Positions 54,763-62,441 of a DNA stretch of 64,000 bases are shown here, piece after piece. How positions within the stretch are numbered: position 1 is the stretch's first letter; each line of letters begins with the position of its first letter. Source of the stretch: a virus; the IMG/VR virus record IMGVR_UViG_3300042922_000850, positions 62,001 to 126,000 of that record. One strand, given 5' to 3'. A program made the position numbers and the translations under genes. Under the pieces are notes generated by a model. It was not told the origin of the DNA, did no database searches, and saw only the letters and a program-made list of their open reading frames with translations.

Positions 54763-55378
54763 AATGCGATTTAGAAAGGAAACTCTTCTAAACGACTCTG
54801 AAAAGTTACAAAAAGACATCGATGATTTAAAGATTGGTGATTATGATAAGGCAGCTATCCTGATGAATAAATTAGCAAACAATCAACGGGCAGCGGCAAG
54901 TGAACAGTTATCTAAATTAGGGACGATGGCGTTACAGTATACTTTTGGCCCTAACTATGAGATGCAAATTGAAATGGCAGGGACTTTGAAAAAGCCTAAA
55001 GCAGACATATGGTTTATTCAAGATGGAAAAGTCGATGAAAGAGAAGATCCGATGGAAGACAATGGTGGTGGCGTTGTCGATATTATTGGTTCCTCCATGC
55101 GCGTAGTGATTATGGATAACTATTCTGATGCTTCAAAAGGAATTCCTTATATTGATGGACCGATCCTATTTGATGAACCCTTCAAGATGGTTAGTAGTGA
55201 ATACATACCTCAAATGAGCGAATTTATTTCTAACGTAGCGAAGGATTTTAACCGACAGGTTATTGCGGTAACCCATAACGATTATCTATCATCTATGACA
55301 GACTCAAACATTTTTATCTCATTGGATGAGAACAAAAGGAGCGTTGTCGTTATACAAAAGAACAAAAAGGAGGAATAA
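54686..55378 (+). CDS. sbcC: SbcC/Rad50-like ATPase, C-terminal half
   Basis: 230 aa, AGAGGTGAC upstream. After an N-terminal coiled coil (about 1-75), the C-lobe of a Rad50-type ATPase is visible: a signature-like GGGVVDIIGSSMR (about 130-142), Walker B PILFDEPFKMVS (about 160-171) and the H-loop VIAVTHNDYL (about 192-201). Walker A is absent and is provided by the gene at 48624. The two halves, separated by 4.75 kb including dnaE, would assemble into one head. The strong ribosome site supports this start despite the 77-base overlap. Confidence 0.85.
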   Translation: MLTQDQEKMATDFEAALQQLKEAVSKMRFRKETLLNDSEKLQKDIDDLKIGDYDKAAILMNKLANNQRAAASEQLSKLGTMALQYTFGPNYEMQIEMAGTLKKPKADIWFIQDGKVDEREDPMEDNGGGVVDIIGSSMRVVIMDNYSDASKGIPYIDGPILFDEPFKMVSSEYIPQMSEFISNVAKDFNRQVIAVTHNDYLSSMTDSNIFISLDENKRSVVVIQKNKKEE

Positions 55379-55660
55379 ATGCCCATGCTATTATTCGGGA
55401 AGAAAGAAAGTGTTTGTGCACCAACCCCAAAGTATCGGACCGAAATTTCCAAATTGGTTGATGAGCGAAAAGCAGTACAAAATGTAATGCGGTTTATCTG
55501 TGATCCGGATTTGTATAATGTTTACCAGGATAAGTTACAGAATATTGATGCGGAACTTGGTTTACTATATAAAAAGGCTCGCACAGAAAACGAAAGGAAT
55601 GATCAGTTGTATGTTGTCACCTCAACTATTAAGCAATATCAAAAAAATCTTTATCAATAA
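55379..55660 (+). CDS. hypothetical coiled-coil protein
   Basis: 93 aa, starting directly at the previous stop, GGAGG upstream. Charged helices; LVDERKAVQNVMRFICDPD and KLQNIDAELGLLYKKAR. Possibly an accessory subunit for the ATPase. Overlaps the next gene by 50 bases. Confidence 0.6.
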   Translation: MPMLLFGKKESVCAPTPKYRTEISKLVDERKAVQNVMRFICDPDLYNVYQDKLQNIDAELGLLYKKARTENERNDQLYVVTSTIKQYQKNLYQ

Positions 55661-56075
55661 AATTGAATTGATGCAACAACGCGATGAATTACGAACCTCC
55701 GTCGCAAATGGAAAAGACTTTTTTTATAAGTACGCAAAGTCTGGTGATGGCAAGCTTCTTGGCGATGGTGCTCAAAGGATGTTGGAGATAATCCAGCGGA
55801 TAGCGGACATTGAGAGTGAAATAAAAAGGATGGATACTCTGATTATTTCAAACCTAGAAATGGAAATTAACCAAGTTAATTTTAAGTTTGTCATCCCGCA
55901 ACACCCAAATGATGCGGGCGATATTATACAAAGCACAGAATATTTTGTAACAAATGAGGATACTTCAAGAGAAAATAGCTTGGATATTAATGATTTATGG
56001 ACTATTATACTTTTGAAGGAGATGTTTGATGTTAAAAACGTTGAGCTAATTCCGAAAGAGAAAGGTGGTGAATAA
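55611..56075 (+). CDS. hypothetical protein
   Basis: 154 aa from ATG 55611 (AAAGGA about 12 bases upstream); an alternative ATG at 55671 has no ribosome site. Helical, with an IADIESEIKRMDTLI coiled coil in the middle, and a mixed C-terminus. Unrecognised. Confidence 0.55.
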   Translation: MLSPQLLSNIKKIFINKIELMQQRDELRTSVANGKDFFYKYAKSGDGKLLGDGAQRMLEIIQRIADIESEIKRMDTLIISNLEMEINQVNFKFVIPQHPNDAGDIIQSTEYFVTNEDTSRENSLDINDLWTIILLKEMFDVKNVELIPKEKGGE

Positions 56076-56076
56076 G

Positions 56077-56328
56077 ATGTTTATTAATTTTTACGATGAG
56101 TTAGAAATGATCGACGAGTTAAAACAGAGAGTTGGCGAACTTGTAGTTTTACACTATGAGTGTGAAGACTGCGGGACCGATCAGGTAACAGATGAGTTAG
56201 AGATAACTTCTGACATGATTGATGATTTACAAGCAGATGGATATTTTATGTGTAGTTGGCCTTGTACTGATTGCGGCGCAAACACTAAGTTTATGAGAAC
56301 AGACATGATGAGGGGAATTGAGTACTAG
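56077..56328 (+). CDS. small zinc-ribbon protein
   Basis: 83 aa from ATG 56077, AAAGGTGG upstream. CEDCGTDQ (about 29-36) and CSWPCTDCGANTKF (about 59-72) form one zinc ribbon. Acidic. Possibly a transcription-associated adaptor (inference). Confidence 0.65.
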   Translation: MFINFYDELEMIDELKQRVGELVVLHYECEDCGTDQVTDELEITSDMIDDLQADGYFMCSWPCTDCGANTKFMRTDMMRGIEY

Positions 56329-56348
56329 GCATACGGGGGTAAAGTGGA

Positions 56349-56489
56349 ATGTGTATTTTTAAGAAGGTTGCTACTGCTATATTAAAGTTCGTGACAGTAG
56401 TTGTTGTACCAGCTACATATCTTTTAATCAAAGGGTTCGTTGATTCTATGTTCCCGTCTTCTGCACGAGAAATATTTGAAAATTCATAA
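56349..56489 (+). CDS. short single-pass membrane peptide
   Basis: 46 aa; GGGGGT about 10 bases upstream. Basic N-terminus, membrane helix over about residues 8-28. The end overlaps an inverted repeat that runs into the next class I motif. Confidence 0.5.
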   Translation: MCIFKKVATAILKFVTVVVVPATYLLIKGFVDSMFPSSAREIFENS

Positions 56490-56519
56490 TCTCAAATATT
56501 TCTCGTATAAGAAAGGTGA
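56466..56519 (+). promoter_or_regulatory. hairpin overlapping a class I promoter motif
   Basis: CGAGAAATATTTGA (56466-56479) pairs with TCAAATATTTCTCG about ten bases on, whose last bases are the start of CTCGTATAAGAAAGG (motif from 56505). It may terminate the upstream transcript and start the next. Confidence 0.5.
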
Positions 56520-56670
56520 AGCGGGGCAACCCCGCCTGGAAACGATAATATACAGGCTTGTTATATAGTATGTTTGTAAGGTTAGCAAATAAAACAAATA
56601 ACCATATTATCAACGAAATACAAAATATAACTATAATACTAGGCTCTTGGCGGTTTGCCAAGAGCTATTT
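56512..56670 (+). ncRNA. candidate noncoding RNA of about 160 nt
   Basis: Between a class I motif and a terminator-like hairpin (56643-56665) there is no ribosome site and no credible frame. The segment opens with a GGGGCAACCCC stem-loop (about 56522-56533), has an AU-rich middle and ends in GCTCTTGGC-GGTTT-GCCAAGAGC, followed by TATTTATTT. The promoter-body-terminator layout supports a small RNA; structure and target are unknown. Confidence 0.5.
56643..56665 (+). terminator. terminator of candidate ncRNA
   Basis: GCTCTTGGC and GCCAAGAGC with a 5-nt loop, followed by TATTTATTT. Confidence 0.7.
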
Positions 56671-56688
56671 ATTTCATTAAATTTTATG

Positions 56689-56731
56689 GTATAAGAAAGA
56701 AAAGGTAGAGAAGACACGATTCTCTACCTTT
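56689..56731 (+). promoter_or_regulatory. class I promoter motif plus 5' hairpin
   Basis: GTATAAGAAAGAAAA; AAAGGTAGAGAA (56701-56712) pairs with TTCTCTACCTTT (56720-56731). Heads the operon with the acidic paralogue family. Confidence 0.65.
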
Positions 56732-56762
56732 AAATAATTTTATTTAAAGGAGGATAAAAACT

Positions 56763-57701
56763 ATGACTCAAAATTTAGAATCAGTTTTATCATTTTTATT
56801 AAGACCGGCGGTAGAATATAACCTGCCGCAGAAAAAATATTGGGGAACAGTGGTTAAAGAAAATTCAATGTTAGTTGCTTCTGGTAGTTTCACAATTGAA
56901 ATCGGGAACATTCATTTCGACAAAAAGCCAGATGGAGAGTATTTTAGTTTTCTGGAGAGCAAGTTTGCTGAGTTTGCATATCCGCTAAATCCGGCTCAGA
57001 TTCAAGAAAAAGTGAGTTCTCAGTGCAGCTTTGTTGGCAAGGTGGTATTCCCATTAACAAATATTATTAACCGGTTGTCTGATATCGATAAGCAACTCGT
57101 ACCTAATGGCAAGGATTCTATATTGAAACGCTGTAGACTTATCGTGTCTCCTGGGTTTTTAGAATCTGGAGATATGACACTAAAGTTTACAGACAATGGA
57201 AACGGGTGGGAATTCAAACATGCTTCTCTACCAAAACCAGTTCGCCTACACAAAGATTCTGTAATAGGACCTGACGGAATAAGAAAAGATACTGTGTACA
57301 GGTGCGAATTAAAAGATAGCGATGATCTTCTTGTAAATGTAATTGAACCGTATGGAAAAATGAGACTTGGTATTTTATATTCTCCAAAAGGATTTGTACC
57401 GGTGAATTTAGAGGAGATTAACCGAATGAGCGGTAAAATACCACCCGACATGATAATCTGTTCAAATATAATTGAACCGAACCCAATCCCGGCTCCACCA
57501 ATTCATTTAGACGCTAGTACAATGTTCGATTTATTAAATGTATTTTTAATGTGCCAGAACACAGAAAAGATAGAAATGCACTTACCTGATGATCCCAACA
57601 AACCGGTAATGTTTACTAACGTTCCTACGAGTGATGATGATTTAAGAATAAGAGTTGTTGTGGGAACGCTCAACCCGTTCTACGGAGCACAGAGGAGGTA
57701 A
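56763..57701 (+). CDS. hypothetical protein, possible clamp-like fold
   Basis: 312 aa, AAAGGAGG upstream. Mixed alpha/beta; the C-terminal KIEMHLPDDPNKPVMFTN ... LRIRVVVGTLNPF vaguely resembles the end of sliding clamps (K-P-V-x-I ... V-x-x-x-P), but length and N-terminus do not settle it. Otherwise unrecognised. First gene of the operon. Confidence 0.6.
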   Translation: MTQNLESVLSFLLRPAVEYNLPQKKYWGTVVKENSMLVASGSFTIEIGNIHFDKKPDGEYFSFLESKFAEFAYPLNPAQIQEKVSSQCSFVGKVVFPLTNIINRLSDIDKQLVPNGKDSILKRCRLIVSPGFLESGDMTLKFTDNGNGWEFKHASLPKPVRLHKDSVIGPDGIRKDTVYRCELKDSDDLLVNVIEPYGKMRLGILYSPKGFVPVNLEEINRMSGKIPPDMIICSNIIEPNPIPAPPIHLDASTMFDLLNVFLMCQNTEKIEMHLPDDPNKPVMFTNVPTSDDDLRIRVVVGTLNPFYGAQRR

Positions 57702-57708
57702 TTAGCTA

Positions 57709-58227
57709 GTGTATAGTACTTTTCATGAAAGGTTGGAAGAAGATGCGGATATTGACCTTGAGCACTTCAGTGTCTTGAGGCATACAGGCAAGGAGTTAAT
57801 AGCGCAAGGGGAGAATATCGCCTATCCAATTTTCGCATATGGATGGGACTATCTTCTTTCAAGTACGTTGATTACAATCCATAACAATGACTTCAGGAAG
57901 GAAGTTAAAACAAAGTATCAAGAGGCATTTATTGATGCGGATGACCTGGACTTCATTCCAAGTGTACTAGAAGTCGCAGATGCTATTGATGAATATAATA
58001 TGATTGTTATCCATGATTTTTATAAAAATAATGGATATTCTATCGATGATATTGATGTTATCATTGGAAATTATATTCAAGAGTTCTCATGCTCCATGGA
58101 GGATTGGGTTGAAGAAGTTTTTAGAGATTTTGGATACGCTTATTATGGTTCATCCGTAAGTCGGTGCCACGATATTACGGATGAATATGCTCCACAGAAT
58201 ATACTTCTAGTGGAATTTTTAAGATAG
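57709..58227 (+). CDS. acidic paralogue family protein 1
   Basis: 172 aa with a GTG start after GAGGAGG. The most diverged member of a tandem family; its C-terminal PQNILLVEFL corresponds to the DCQN(L/I)(L/I)L(P/Q) signature of the others. Rich in Asp and Glu. Function unknown. Confidence 0.6.
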   Translation: MYSTFHERLEEDADIDLEHFSVLRHTGKELIAQGENIAYPIFAYGWDYLLSSTLITIHNNDFRKEVKTKYQEAFIDADDLDFIPSVLEVADAIDEYNMIVIHDFYKNNGYSIDDIDVIIGNYIQEFSCSMEDWVEEVFRDFGYAYYGSSVSRCHDITDEYAPQNILLVEFLR

Positions 58228-58240
58228 GAGGCACTAATTT

Positions 58241-58885
58241 ATGAACAACCTCGCAATAAAAGGGGACCATTCCTTAGAAACTAGTGACACCCCACGGGTA
58301 TATTTCTATAACAAATATTATAATATGCCGGAAGCATACGACGCGGATACACTATGTAGTATGGTTATTAATCATCCACAGTATACAGAAGATAAGGAGG
58401 AGAACGAGAAGAGAATACTTCAAATCTATAATGATGTAATGGAACAGATGGGTGGCGAAGCTATCCCATCATTTATCGATATTACCGCTTCTGTTTCATC
58501 GTATAATGAAAATATATTTTATAATATAGCTGTTCTTCAAGTAATGGAAAATGGTTCATATTTGGATGTGGACGATATTGAGGAGCTGCTCGAAGAGGAA
58601 ACAACTTCCGTAATGGAGTGGTTTAGTTATAATTTAGAATATTGTAATTTGGATGACTCTATATTTGAACTGTTGCATAGAAATAAATTGTCCTTTTCGG
58701 TGTCTGAAGATGACTCACAATATGAAGATTTAATAAGAGTAGATGAGGTTGTTAGAACTTTGCCAGAAGGCGGAAAAGAATATGACATTATAATTGCTGA
58801 TTGCCAGAACATAATTCTCCCGTGCTTTGGAATTCGTGATTTCTTTTTACAAGACAACCTTATCTTATATAGACCTGGGGAGTGA
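58241..58885 (+). CDS. acidic paralogue family protein 2
   Basis: 214 aa, AGGAGG upstream. The region KRILQIYNDVMEQMGGEAIP, then SFIDITASVSSYNENIFYNIAVL, aligns with members 3-5, and the C-terminal IIADCQNIILPCFGIRDFF carries the family signature. Strongly acidic, with an EELLEEE run. Function unknown. Confidence 0.7.
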   Translation: MNNLAIKGDHSLETSDTPRVYFYNKYYNMPEAYDADTLCSMVINHPQYTEDKEENEKRILQIYNDVMEQMGGEAIPSFIDITASVSSYNENIFYNIAVLQVMENGSYLDVDDIEELLEEETTSVMEWFSYNLEYCNLDDSIFELLHRNKLSFSVSEDDSQYEDLIRVDEVVRTLPEGGKEYDIIIADCQNIILPCFGIRDFFLQDNLILYRPGE

Positions 58886-58889
58886 AAAA

Positions 58890-59546
58890 ATGTTTGATTT
58901 AGATTTTGTCAACAAAAGTTTGGGTTTATGCGACGAACCATACATGTCAAACGAAGATTTTCACAATCGGACAGAAGAAATACTAGGTTCGCTATTCTTA
59001 AGATCAAATTGCGTTACAAAAAAGGATTACCGAAAACATTGTGATTACATTTTCAAATCATATGAGATTAACTTTAAAGCTGTGGGTGGGCCGCCAGATA
59101 TTGAAGATATTATTCTTAATATTGAAACTGACAATTGGGAAAAAATGTTGGAACTTGGTAAATTAGATTTATGTTACGGACAAGGGAAACAGGGGTATTT
59201 AAAATTTATCAGCTATCAGGATTTTGAAAAAGACTTTATGGCGGAACAAGCAATTGAGAAATTGGCCGAAATGTGGTATACCGATTATCATTTTGAGGAT
59301 TCTGACGATATGTTCGAATATGTTATGAAAATCTTGAATGAGCACAATTTAGCATACACTTATCCAGAATCTAAATTGATTGAGTATCGCAAGGGTAAAA
59401 GAGAGATTGTTTGCTTCAACGACTGTCAGAATTTATTACTCCCGGAATGGCAGCTCCATATGATTATTTCGCGAGGTGGCAGCCATGAATATACAGCGGA
59501 TGAAATCAAAGCCCTGTTGAGTGTATCTATTATATCAAAAGATTAA
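58890..59546 (+). CDS. acidic paralogue family protein 3
   Basis: 218 aa from ATG 58890 after GGGGAG. Shares with members 2, 4 and 5 the order: helix with E-x-I-F/L, GGPPDIEDIILNIE, LGKLDLCYGQG and a C-terminal NDCQNLLLPEWQLHMI. Followed by DEIKALLSV. Function unknown. Confidence 0.7.
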   Translation: MFDLDFVNKSLGLCDEPYMSNEDFHNRTEEILGSLFLRSNCVTKKDYRKHCDYIFKSYEINFKAVGGPPDIEDIILNIETDNWEKMLELGKLDLCYGQGKQGYLKFISYQDFEKDFMAEQAIEKLAEMWYTDYHFEDSDDMFEYVMKILNEHNLAYTYPESKLIEYRKGKREIVCFNDCQNLLLPEWQLHMIISRGGSHEYTADEIKALLSVSIISKD

Positions 59547-59558
59547 GGAGGGAATTGT

Positions 59559-60209
59559 TTGAGCAATGAGATTTCTGTAAAAAACGATTATTCCGAGCAA
59601 TTTGAAAACTTAATGAGTAAGATAGTCTCCTCTTTTGTGGACAAAGAGGAGACTCGTTATAAAGCCCAAGAAAAAATAATCACGGATGCTTATATGGAGG
59701 TCTTAAATTATGGAGGAGATAGTGCGCCCGACTTTTCAGAAATTGTCTTGAATATAGAAGAGCGGAATTCCGATATATTGGCAGAACTAGCTGCTATGGA
59801 TATGGAATGCGGAATGATGTGTCCGGAGCACTCTCATCAAGAACTGACATCATATTTTATGGGGCCGGCAGAAGACGAAGAAGATAATTTGTACTCAGCA
59901 TATTTAAGTGCATGGTATGAAGAATACTCGGCAGAATTTCGTTATGAGCTACCATATTTTATAAGCACAGTTTTGGAAGAATTGGGCTTTTGTTATTTGA
60001 TTAGTGACGAGGCTGATGGGCCTAAAGATTATCAATATGGCTTATCGAATAACTTTGCCATTTATGTTAATGATGCACAAAATTTATTACTACAAGATTG
60101 GCATCTTAAAATACTTGCTGGAGACCGATTAGGTAACTACAGTTATACACAGCAAGATATAGAAAATTTGCTTAACATCAGATTTGATTCAAAACCAGAA
60201 AGGGGGTAA
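59559..60209 (+). CDS. acidic paralogue family protein 4
   Basis: 216 aa with a TTG start after GGAGGG. Motifs APDFSEIVLNIE, LAAMDMECGMM and VNDAQNLLLQDWHLKIL align with member 3 throughout, and the tail (QQDIENLLNI) as well. A 12-bp perfect inverted repeat (59624-59635 with 59643-59654) is in the coding sequence. Function unknown. Confidence 0.7.
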   Translation: MSNEISVKNDYSEQFENLMSKIVSSFVDKEETRYKAQEKIITDAYMEVLNYGGDSAPDFSEIVLNIEERNSDILAELAAMDMECGMMCPEHSHQELTSYFMGPAEDEEDNLYSAYLSAWYEEYSAEFRYELPYFISTVLEELGFCYLISDEADGPKDYQYGLSNNFAIYVNDAQNLLLQDWHLKILAGDRLGNYSYTQQDIENLLNIRFDSKPERG

Positions 60210-60214
60210 ATAAT

Positions 60215-60844
60215 TTGTATGCTGTTGAAGAATCTAAAGAAACGCAACTATGCAGTTTCTACGAGGGGCGATTAGATGAATTGCTCGATGACATGTTTCT
60301 CGGGGAAAGCTGGATCGAGACACCTGAAGATTGGGAGCGCAAGGAAGAGAAGTTGATGGAAATCTATCAGGAGGTATGGACCAATGAGCTTGTTACAAAA
60401 ACAGCCGTGCCGGAATTATCAGATATTTTAGATGCTGTTTACGATCACAATATGGAAATACAATCAGAAATTGTGGCTCTCGATCTTGAATACGGCCAAT
60501 ATGGTGAACGGTCATTTTATGTAGAAGACTTTTACGACGATAAAGAAGATGCCCAAGAAGCTGTAGAAGAGGCTTGGGAAAACGACCTCAATATAGAGAC
60601 TAATTATATGTACAACACAGATAGTTTGGTATTAAAAATATTGCATAAATTAAAATGCTCTTTCTTGGCAAACGAACAGACATTGCACGAATTCTTTTGT
60701 GAAGACTGGCCAGAGGGGTGTGATGCAGTAGTTGGTGATTGCCAGAATTTATTGCTTCCAGAATGGCATTTAGCGTCAATGCAAGAATATGAACACTCTG
60801 TGACAGACGAAGAAAGAATATTGGTACAATTGGTATCGAGGTGA
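60215..60844 (+). CDS. acidic paralogue family protein 5
   Basis: 209 aa with a TTG start after GGGGG. Motifs VPELSDILDAVYDHN, IVALDLEYGQYG and VGDCQNLLLPEWHLASM. The Glu/Asp content is especially high, with no compensating basic patch. Function unknown. Confidence 0.7.
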   Translation: MYAVEESKETQLCSFYEGRLDELLDDMFLGESWIETPEDWERKEEKLMEIYQEVWTNELVTKTAVPELSDILDAVYDHNMEIQSEIVALDLEYGQYGERSFYVEDFYDDKEDAQEAVEEAWENDLNIETNYMYNTDSLVLKILHKLKCSFLANEQTLHEFFCEDWPEGCDAVVGDCQNLLLPEWHLASMQEYEHSVTDEERILVQLVSR

Positions 60845-60848
60845 CGAC

Positions 60849-61214
60849 ATGAGTTATTTTTTAATACCGGACTACGGGACTCTTAATATAGGCTGTCCGT
60901 CAGGAGAAGATATATTAATCTATATGTACCGGGCTTACATGGATTGTTGCAAGCCGCATAAGGTATTTGGTTATCTCTCCGATACAGCGCCAAGTTTATT
61001 TGAGTTTTATGATAGTCTGACAGACCAAGTGCACTCATCAGATCGCAGAACATTTTTATTCCGAGGGATTGCATTAAACCGGGGAGAGCTAAGCGATCCA
61101 TATTTTGTGGAGATGCTTTTAAAAGACTTCCTGTTTCAATATACGAGAGATGATGGGATTGAGGGATGCGATTGCCAAAATATAATACTACAGGAGATGG
61201 TTGAAGATGAGTAG
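60849..61214 (+). CDS. acidic paralogue family protein 6, shortened
   Basis: 121 aa, GAGGTGAC upstream. It retains only the C-terminal DCQNIILQEM signature and a helical body (TAPSLFEFYDSLTDQV), and is much shorter than members 2-5. Overlaps the next gene by 8 bases. Confidence 0.6.
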   Translation: MSYFLIPDYGTLNIGCPSGEDILIYMYRAYMDCCKPHKVFGYLSDTAPSLFEFYDSLTDQVHSSDRRTFLFRGIALNRGELSDPYFVEMLLKDFLFQYTRDDGIEGCDCQNIILQEMVEDE

Positions 61215-61518
61215 AGAAAGCAAGATAATCGAGGAGAAGATACTCTCAGAATACTTCAAGATTATAAGTGAAGGATTTGTTCCTCAAACAAAAGCTTTAA
61301 GAGAAAAGGTAAAGTACCGTATGGATGTAGAATGTTTTGATCTTATATACGGTCAAACATTTGAAGACGAGATAACGGAAAACGCAATACACGATGTTCT
61401 GTCGCTTTATAAGCATGTGCATTATCATGACGGAAAGCGGTTTTTCGAATGTCAAAACCCATTATTTTTCGAGTGGTTTTCTTATCAGAAAATTCTACTG
61501 CTAACACAAAATCCTTAA
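61207..61518 (+). CDS. acidic paralogue family protein 7, shortened
   Basis: 103 aa from ATG 61207, AGGAGATGG upstream. Contains CFDLIYGQTFEDE, the equivalent of the LDLxYGQ motif in members 3-5, and FECQNPLFFEWFSYQKI as a diverged C-terminal signature. The tandem array ends here. Confidence 0.6.
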   Translation: MSRESKIIEEKILSEYFKIISEGFVPQTKALREKVKYRMDVECFDLIYGQTFEDEITENAIHDVLSLYKHVHYHDGKRFFECQNPLFFEWFSYQKILLLTQNP

Positions 61519-61545
61519 TTATAAATGAGAGAGGATATATAGACT

Positions 61546-62286
61546 ATGATTAATACAAAATATCAAGCAGTAGAATGTTTTACGTTTTTGCAAAAGATTT
61601 GCTCCAGAAATGGATGTGAGGAATGTGAGGAGAAGTCATGCGGAGTTTTGTTTGTCGGCCAACACGCTTACTCTGCTACTGCCAATATTGTTGGGAGAAT
61701 AGGTGTTAATGATAATCTTCCGATGGACAATCCAATTTTCTGGAGCTACGGCAGGGAGGGAGAAATTAATCGCCCAAGCCAAGATAAGTTTCTACTAAAC
61801 ACGAAGGGATACATTAAAAATAATCCATCCATGGGAGCATTTTTAAGCAGCGGTTTTATAGATCGCTTTGATCATTACTTGAACAAAGCTCCTGCGAATG
61901 ATTTCCGTATTCGCAGGAAAGATCTATTGGATCACTTAGACAGTCAAGGCTTAAGTTCGGCAAAACAAAACAAAATGAAAATACAAATTGGCTCAGCATT
62001 AACGGACGTGACATTTAATGCTGAGCCAATTAAATGGACAAAGGCAATGGATAGTCCATTTTCATTTGAGTTGCCTCGCTTTGTATACCCTGGTACATAT
62101 CAAAAAAGCAATATCGATAAAAACGTGGTCTGTTCTATCAATTTGCTATCTTTCTATGAAATTATTGCAAATGGGTTTACAGAGTATGAAATTATCCGTA
62201 TTAAATACGACAACGCTGGCCCTGTTGTTATCGAGGGAAAAGCAAGAAATAAAAGTGAGGTTTTCTTTGCTGTATCTCAAATATGA
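61546..62286 (+). CDS. hypothetical protein, possible sliding-clamp-like fold
   Basis: 246 aa, AGAGGAT upstream. N-terminal Cys-rich CSRNGCEECEEKSC (about 19-32). The C-terminus AGPVVIEGKARNKSEVFFAV is like the last strand of PCNA/beta clamps, and the length equals that of PCNA, but the evidence is thin. The coding sequence carries a 16-bp perfect inverted repeat (61987-62002 with 62015-62030) and a 9-bp one at 61891-61917. Located just before the primase. Confidence 0.6.
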   Translation: MINTKYQAVECFTFLQKICSRNGCEECEEKSCGVLFVGQHAYSATANIVGRIGVNDNLPMDNPIFWSYGREGEINRPSQDKFLLNTKGYIKNNPSMGAFLSSGFIDRFDHYLNKAPANDFRIRRKDLLDHLDSQGLSSAKQNKMKIQIGSALTDVTFNAEPIKWTKAMDSPFSFELPRFVYPGTYQKSNIDKNVVCSINLLSFYEIIANGFTEYEIIRIKYDNAGPVVIEGKARNKSEVFFAVSQI

Positions 62287-62303
62287 TAACATAAAATTCT
62301 ATC

Positions 62304-62318
62304 GTATAAGTAACAAAA
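62304..62318 (+). promoter_or_regulatory. class I promoter motif with imperfect hairpin
   Basis: GTATAAGTAACAAAA; AGAGTATAGGA..AAGTG downstream pairs imperfectly with CACTTCCTATA..TACTCT (about 62324-62380). It lies about 95 bp upstream of the class II site, so the primase may have two promoters. Confidence 0.55.
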
Positions 62319-62398
62319 CAGGGAGAGTATAGGATAAAGTGGGCTAAAAAATAAAGTCACTTCCTATATTTTTACTCTTTAAAAGTGCCATAACAAAG

Positions 62399-62407
62399 TG
62401 GTATAAT
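62399..62407 (+). promoter_or_regulatory. class II extended -10 promoter
   Basis: CATAACAAAGTGGTATAATAAAA region: TGG then TATAAT at 62402-62407, 35 bases before the primase start. Near-identical to the site at 48156. Confidence 0.65.
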
Positions 62408-62441
62408 AAAAATTACTGAAAGAATAGGGGGCCAAGGTCGC

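Noticed and set aside
48624-55378. Frameshift or assembly error as the cause of the two SbcC halves
   Set aside because: Full-length dnaE and two other intact genes lie between the halves, and each half has its own ribosome site and stop.
56571-56681. 36-aa frame inside the candidate ncRNA
   Set aside because: No ribosome site before its ATG, and it runs through the terminator hairpin.
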